64,000 nucleotides of DNA, taken from NCBI RefSeq assembly GCF_030929595.1, contig NZ_JAVFVR010000008.1, forward strand, positions 124,001 to 188,000, written 5' to 3'. Made by a program: the position numbers and the translations under genes. Below the pieces are notes generated by a model. That model was not told the origin of the DNA and ran no database searches. It saw only the letters and a list, made by a program, of their open reading frames with translations. This document shows positions 60,750 through 64,000 of this stretch, one piece after another. Position 1 is the first letter of the stretch; every line of letters begins with the position of its first letter. Source of the stretch: Flavobacterium sp. LHD-85. Lineage in GTDB: Bacteria; Bacteroidota; Bacteroidia; Flavobacteriales; Flavobacteriaceae.

Positions 60750-62675
60750 ATGGCAAGGCAAATGATTAAAGAAGATATAGGTTTTAGGGAAGCAGGGAAA
60801 TTTGAAGAGACTCGTTTTGAGAAAATTCATAATGTTATTTTCGAATCATCGCAAGAAGCTTCTTTATTGGTCGCTCGAGAAATTGCCAATTTAATTCAGA
60901 GAAAGAATGAGCTGAACGAACCTTGCGTTTTAGGTTTGGCTACAGGATCTTCTCCTATCAAAGTTTACGAAGAACTGGTTAGAATGCACAAAGAGGAAGG
61001 GCTTAGTTTTGCTAATGTCGTTACTTTCAATTTGGACGAATATTATCCGATGGATAAAAATGATATTCAGAGTTATTATCATTTTATGCATGAGCATTTA
61101 TTCAATCATGTCAATATTCTTCCAGAAAATATCAATATTCCAGATGGGCAGGTAAGTGCCGAGGAATTGCAGCAATATTGTATTGATTACGAGATGAAAA
61201 TTATCTCTTACGGAGGATTAGATTTTCAGCTTTTAGGAATTGGAAGAACGGGACATATCGGGTTTAATGAACCTGGTTCGCATGTGAATTCAGGGACAAG
61301 AAGCATTACGCTAGATCATATTACCAGAGTCGATGCGGCTTCTTCTTTTTTAGGAATTGATAATGTTCCTAGAAAAGCCATTACAATGGGTATTGGAACC
61401 GTTAGAAATGCAAAAAGAATTGTTTTGCTTGGCTGGGGAATCAGTAAAGCAGGAATTATAAAAAATACAATCGAAGGAGAAATTTCTTCGCACGTTCCAG
61501 CTACGTATTTGCAAGAGCACAACAACACAACATTTGTTCTAGATACAGAAGCTTCATCTGAATTGACAAGAGTTAAAACGCCTTGGCTGGTTAAATCTTG
61601 TGTTTGGACTGACGAATTAAAATTAAAAGCGGTGGCTTGGTTGAGTGAGTTAACTAAGAAACCTTTCCTGAAACTGACTGATAAAGATTATAACGACAAC
61701 GGAATGTCGAGTCTTTTGACGGAGGAAGGAACTGCATACGATTTGAACATTAAAATGTTTAATAAAATGCAGCAAACCATCACGGGATGGCCGGGCGGAA
61801 AACCCAATGCAGATGATACCTACAGACCGGAGCGTTCCACGCCGGAAAAGAAAAGAATTATCATTTTCAGCCCGCATCCAGATGATGATGTGATTTCGAT
61901 GGGAGGAACTTTTGACCGTTTGATAGAACAGGGACATGAAGTGCATGTGGCGTATCAGACATCAGGAAATATTGCCGTTTCAAATGAAGAGGCATTGAAA
62001 TTTGCTGAGATCTCAAAAGCATTGAATCCACATTCTAGAATGTCTGATAAATTAATAGAATTTCTTCAGAACAGATCGGGAAATGAGATTGATTCGCCTG
62101 AAGTAAGAAAACTAAAAGGATTGATTAGAAGAAGTGAATCTTTTGGCGCGACACGTTATTTAGGTTTGCCAGATTCTAATGTACACTTTTTAGATCTTCC
62201 GTTTTATGAAACAGGAACGGTGAAAAAGAATAATCTTTCAGATGCAGATATCGACATTATGTCTGCTATTATTGAAAGAATAAAACCGCATCAAATTTAT
62301 GCCGCAGGAGATTTGGCAGATCCGCACGGAACTCATAAAGTGTGTTTGGACAGTTTGTTTGAAGCTTTGAAAAGATTAAAACAAGAAAGCTTTATGAATG
62401 ATTGCTGGGTTTGGCTTTACAGAGGTGCTTGGCATGAATGGGAATCATACCAAATTGATATGGCAGTACCAATGAGTCCTGACCAAGTTTTAAAGAAACG
62501 ACATGCTATTTTTTATCACCAGTCTCAAAAAGACGGCGTTATGTTTCAAGGTGATGACAGCCGGGAGTTTTGGGTGCGAGTTGAAGACAGAAACAGATTG
62601 ACTGCAGAAAAATACCACAGCTTAGGATTAGCAGATTATTCGGCTATCGAGGCGTTTAAACGTTATCATTTCTAA
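60750..62675 (+). CDS. nagB: Glucosamine-6-phosphate deaminase fused to a PIG-L deacetylase-like domain
   Basis: A cytosolic fusion of 641 residues. Residues about 30-290 are NagB, converting glucosamine-6-phosphate to fructose-6-phosphate and ammonia: LGLATGSSPIKVYEEL, VTFNLDEYYPM (Asp 96, with the paired DEY), GIGRTGHIGFNEPGS and SRSITL-like loop GTRSITLDHITR. Residues about 365-641 are a PIG-L/LmbE domain: IIIFSPHPDDDVISMGGTFD (metal-binding His-Pro-Asp-Asp) and GDLADPHGTHKVCLDSLFEAL. This fusion is common in Bacteroidota. The combination suggests deacetylation of an amino-sugar phosphate or a related substrate beside deamination. The gene is not part of the pectin set and ends at a strong terminator. 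Confidence 0.9.
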   Translation: MARQMIKEDIGFREAGKFEETRFEKIHNVIFESSQEASLLVAREIANLIQRKNELNEPCVLGLATGSSPIKVYEELVRMHKEEGLSFANVVTFNLDEYYPMDKNDIQSYYHFMHEHLFNHVNILPENINIPDGQVSAEELQQYCIDYEMKIISYGGLDFQLLGIGRTGHIGFNEPGSHVNSGTRSITLDHITRVDAASSFLGIDNVPRKAITMGIGTVRNAKRIVLLGWGISKAGIIKNTIEGEISSHVPATYLQEHNNTTFVLDTEASSELTRVKTPWLVKSCVWTDELKLKAVAWLSELTKKPFLKLTDKDYNDNGMSSLLTEEGTAYDLNIKMFNKMQQTITGWPGGKPNADDTYRPERSTPEKKRIIIFSPHPDDDVISMGGTFDRLIEQGHEVHVAYQTSGNIAVSNEEALKFAEISKALNPHSRMSDKLIEFLQNRSGNEIDSPEVRKLKGLIRRSESFGATRYLGLPDSNVHFLDLPFYETGTVKKNNLSDADIDIMSAIIERIKPHQIYAAGDLADPHGTHKVCLDSLFEALKRLKQESFMNDCWVWLYRGAWHEWESYQIDMAVPMSPDQVLKKRHAIFYHQSQKDGVMFQGDDSREFWVRVEDRNRLTAEKYHSLGLADYSAIEAFKRYHF

Positions 62676-62744
62676 GTGCTTTTGCAGCAATAAAAATAAT
62701 AGACTATTTCATGGTTTATTTTGGTTAGTTACCTATAATTGAGA

Positions 62745-62781
62745 GAAAATGCGGTCGTGGTTGGCCGCATTTTCGTTTTTT
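62745..62781 (+). terminator. Intrinsic terminator after nagB
   Basis: A perfect 10-bp stem, GAAAATGCGG (62745-62754) and CCGCATTTTC (62765-62774), with a 10-nt loop, followed by G and six T residues. Confidence 0.88.
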
Positions 62782-62815
62782 ATACGTTTTGTGTTTTTTA
62801 AGCGCAGATTTTTTT

Positions 62816-62945
62816 TACCGCAAAGTACGCTAAGGTTTACGCAAAGTTCGCTAAGATTTTATTTTTGTGACGTTTTAAAAATGAGCAAAAAAAGTTCGTA
62901 AAGCTTTGTGAGTAAACTTTGCGAACTTTGCGTTCTTTGCGGTTA
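62816..62945. repeat. 'CGCAAAGTTCGCTAAG' inverted repeat
   Basis: ACCGCAAAGTACGCTAAGG and ACGCAAAGTTCGCTAAGAT on the left, ACTTTGCGAACTTTGCGTTC and CTTTGCGGTTAA (62934-62945) on the right. This is the same family as the outer arms at 55225-55362. It lies between nagB and the convergent response regulator gene, so it may serve as a shared terminator. Confidence 0.82.
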
Positions 62946-62948
62946 AAC

Positions 62949-63662
62949 CTAAATAGAAGAATTCAAGATTTTTTGCTTTACTTCGTCTATATAAGATCTT
63001 CCTATAACATATCGTAAGCCTTCAATTTCAATACTATTTCCTTCTACGGCATCAATTTTATCAATCGCAATCGTGTATGATCTATGTATTCTTATGAAAT
63101 CTCTTTCTGGAAGCAAGCTTGTAAAATCAGATAAAGTACTGTGAATTATAAATTTACCTGAAGTGGTGCTTATTTTTAAATAATCTTTTAAACTTTCGAT
63201 AACCAAAATTTCGTTCAAGAAAATCTTCTTCATTTTTTTCTTGTCGATTTTAACGAAGATAAAAGGATTCTCTTTACTGTTTTCTTGCGGAACTTTGCTG
63301 GTATTGTTAAGTCGTTTGTTGATCTTGTTTACCGCTTTCATTAATCTCGGAAATTCAATTGGTTTTACAAGATAATCCAAGACATCAAGTTCGTAAGTTT
63401 CAATCGCAAATTGGTCGTAGGCACTTGTAATGATTAATAAAGGTGGATTTTCTAAACTTTTAATAAAATTAATACCGTCTAAAACAGGCATATTTATGTC
63501 CAGAAAAATTACATCAATGGTATTGTTTTTTAAGAAATTCAAGCCTTCAATAGAATTGCTGAAGGTGTTTACTAGTTCTAAATCCTCAATCTGTTCAATA
63601 TAATTTTTAATAACGTTTATTGCCAATGGCTCATCATCGATAATTAAACACTTTATTTTCAT
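62949..63662 (-). CDS. LytTR-family response regulator
   Basis: A DNA-binding response regulator of 237 residues. The receiver domain (1-120) has LIIDDEPLAINVIK at the start, VIFLDINMPVLDG with phosphorylated Asp 55, and the late Lys in DYLVKPIEFPRL. The LytTR DNA-binding domain covers about 135-237: FIFVKIDKKKMKKIFLNEI, IESLKDYLKISTTSGKF, FIRIHRSYTIAIDKIDAVEG and the closing GRSYIDEVKQKI. It lies on the minus strand directly after the histidine kinase at 63735, giving a kinase-regulator pair of the LytS/LytR (YehU/YehT) kind. Nothing links it to the pectin locus apart from proximity, and it is transcribed convergently with nagB. Confidence 0.94.
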   Translation of the reverse strand: MKIKCLIIDDEPLAINVIKNYIEQIEDLELVNTFSNSIEGLNFLKNNTIDVIFLDINMPVLDGINFIKSLENPPLLIITSAYDQFAIETYELDVLDYLVKPIEFPRLMKAVNKINKRLNNTSKVPQENSKENPFIFVKIDKKKMKKIFLNEILVIESLKDYLKISTTSGKFIIHSTLSDFTSLLPERDFIRIHRSYTIAIDKIDAVEGNSIEIEGLRYVIGRSYIDEVKQKILNSSI

Positions 63663-63734
63663 TTCTAAATATTATTTTAGGCCGATATTTGGTTTTTTGT
63701 AGGTATAGTTTTCTAAACCGATAAAAGCTAGGGC

Positions 63735-64000
63735 TTAAGTGACTTTTATAACTAGTTTAACGACAAAAATATTCTTTTTATTTTTAAATGAAAGCTTATA
63801 GTCATTTTTATTATATCCTAATTCCAGTCTTTTTTTGACGTTTTCAATACCTATACCACTTGCCTTGTTAAAATTATCTTTATGTACGGTAAATTCGGGC
63901 ATAGGGTTTGAAATTGTGAAATATAAATAATCGCCTTTTACTTTAAATCTGATATCAATGAGAACATTTCCGGTGTTTTTGTTAACACCGTGCTTGAATG
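63735..64000 (-). CDS. Sensor histidine kinase, C-terminal end (partial)
   Basis: The minus-strand frame ending at 63735 reads FKHGVNKNTGNVLIDI at the window edge and continues YLYFTISNPMPEF, GIGIENVKKRLELGY and FVVKLVIKVT. These are the N-box (K-H-G), the strand ISN, and the G-I-G-I-x-N-V-x-x-R-L box of LytS/YehU-type kinases, that is, the ATPase end of the protein. About 88 codons are in the window and the rest lies to the right. It precedes the LytTR regulator by about 72 bp on the same strand, so the two form an operon and a two-component system. Confidence 0.9.
   Translation of the reverse strand, partial: FKHGVNKNTGNVLIDIRFKVKGDYLYFTISNPMPEFTVHKDNFNKASGIGIENVKKRLELGYNKNDYKLSFKNKKNIFVVKLVIKVT

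Noticed and set aside
62949..63662. LytTR regulator as the control gene of the pectin locus
   Set aside because: It is convergent with nagB, forms its own kinase-regulator operon and is separated from the locus by several unrelated genes.

Overview
The window is an AT-rich chromosomal segment from a member of the Bacteroidota, most likely Flavobacterium or a close relative. The evidence is a SusC/SusD pair, lipoprotein and Sec signals typical of the phylum, promoter-like TAnnTTTG boxes, A-rich translation start regions, a Bacteroidota-type NagB/PIG-L fusion, and the word-like palindromic repeats often seen between genes in Flavobacterium. No rRNA, tRNA, CRISPR array, transposase or phage gene was seen.

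About 60 kb (1-60.4 kb, all on the + strand) is a very large pectin utilization locus. The left block (1-11.1 kb) holds the end of a probable GH106 enzyme, an SGNH acetylesterase, a DUF5703 protein, a modular PL1 lyase, GH127, a CE8 pectin methylesterase and a CE12 rhamnogalacturonan acetylesterase. It ends at a clear terminator. A 665-bp non-coding region with a good candidate promoter follows, then susC-susD, a hairpin, and two paralogous PL1 lyases around a DUF3826 protein (11.8-21.7 kb). The block at 21.8-55.2 kb encodes a beta-helix/DUF6298 fusion, GH140 (apiosidase family), GH28, GH43, a beta-propeller/LamG-like protein, two GH78 enzymes, an esterase with an STN-like N-terminus, GH95, a lipoprotein (alpha/alpha)6 glycosidase, a sialidase-fold lipoprotein, a lipoprotein TIM-barrel isomerase homologue, an unassigned GH20b-like plus TIM-barrel protein, and two GH2 enzymes (one with malectin-like and CBM-like modules). 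GH29 lies at 58.3-60.4 kb, after three unrelated genes.

Together these genes would demethylate and deacetylate pectin, cut homogalacturonan by lyase and hydrolase routes, and trim rhamnose, arabinose, galactose, fucose or L-galactose, and apiose from side chains. Apiosidase plus GH95, GH78, GH127, GH2 and GH106-like enzymes recalls rhamnogalacturonan-II (RG-II) breakdown, with one SusCD importer. No hybrid two-component, AraC-type or ECF/anti-sigma regulator of the locus is visible in the window.

The right edge is ordinary genome: a YdeI/OmpD-associated protein, a Pr6Pr membrane protein, a GRDP-like/TIGR04222-like membrane protein with a Cys/Gly tail, NagB-PIG-L, and, on the - strand, a LytTR response regulator with the end of its histidine kinase.

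The most unusual structure is non-coding. Most junctions between accessory enzyme genes are filled by inverted, often nested palindromes from about ten unrelated sequence families. They commonly end only 10-40 nt before the next start codon, while the tightly linked pairs (susC-susD, CE8-CE12, DUF5703-PL1) have none.
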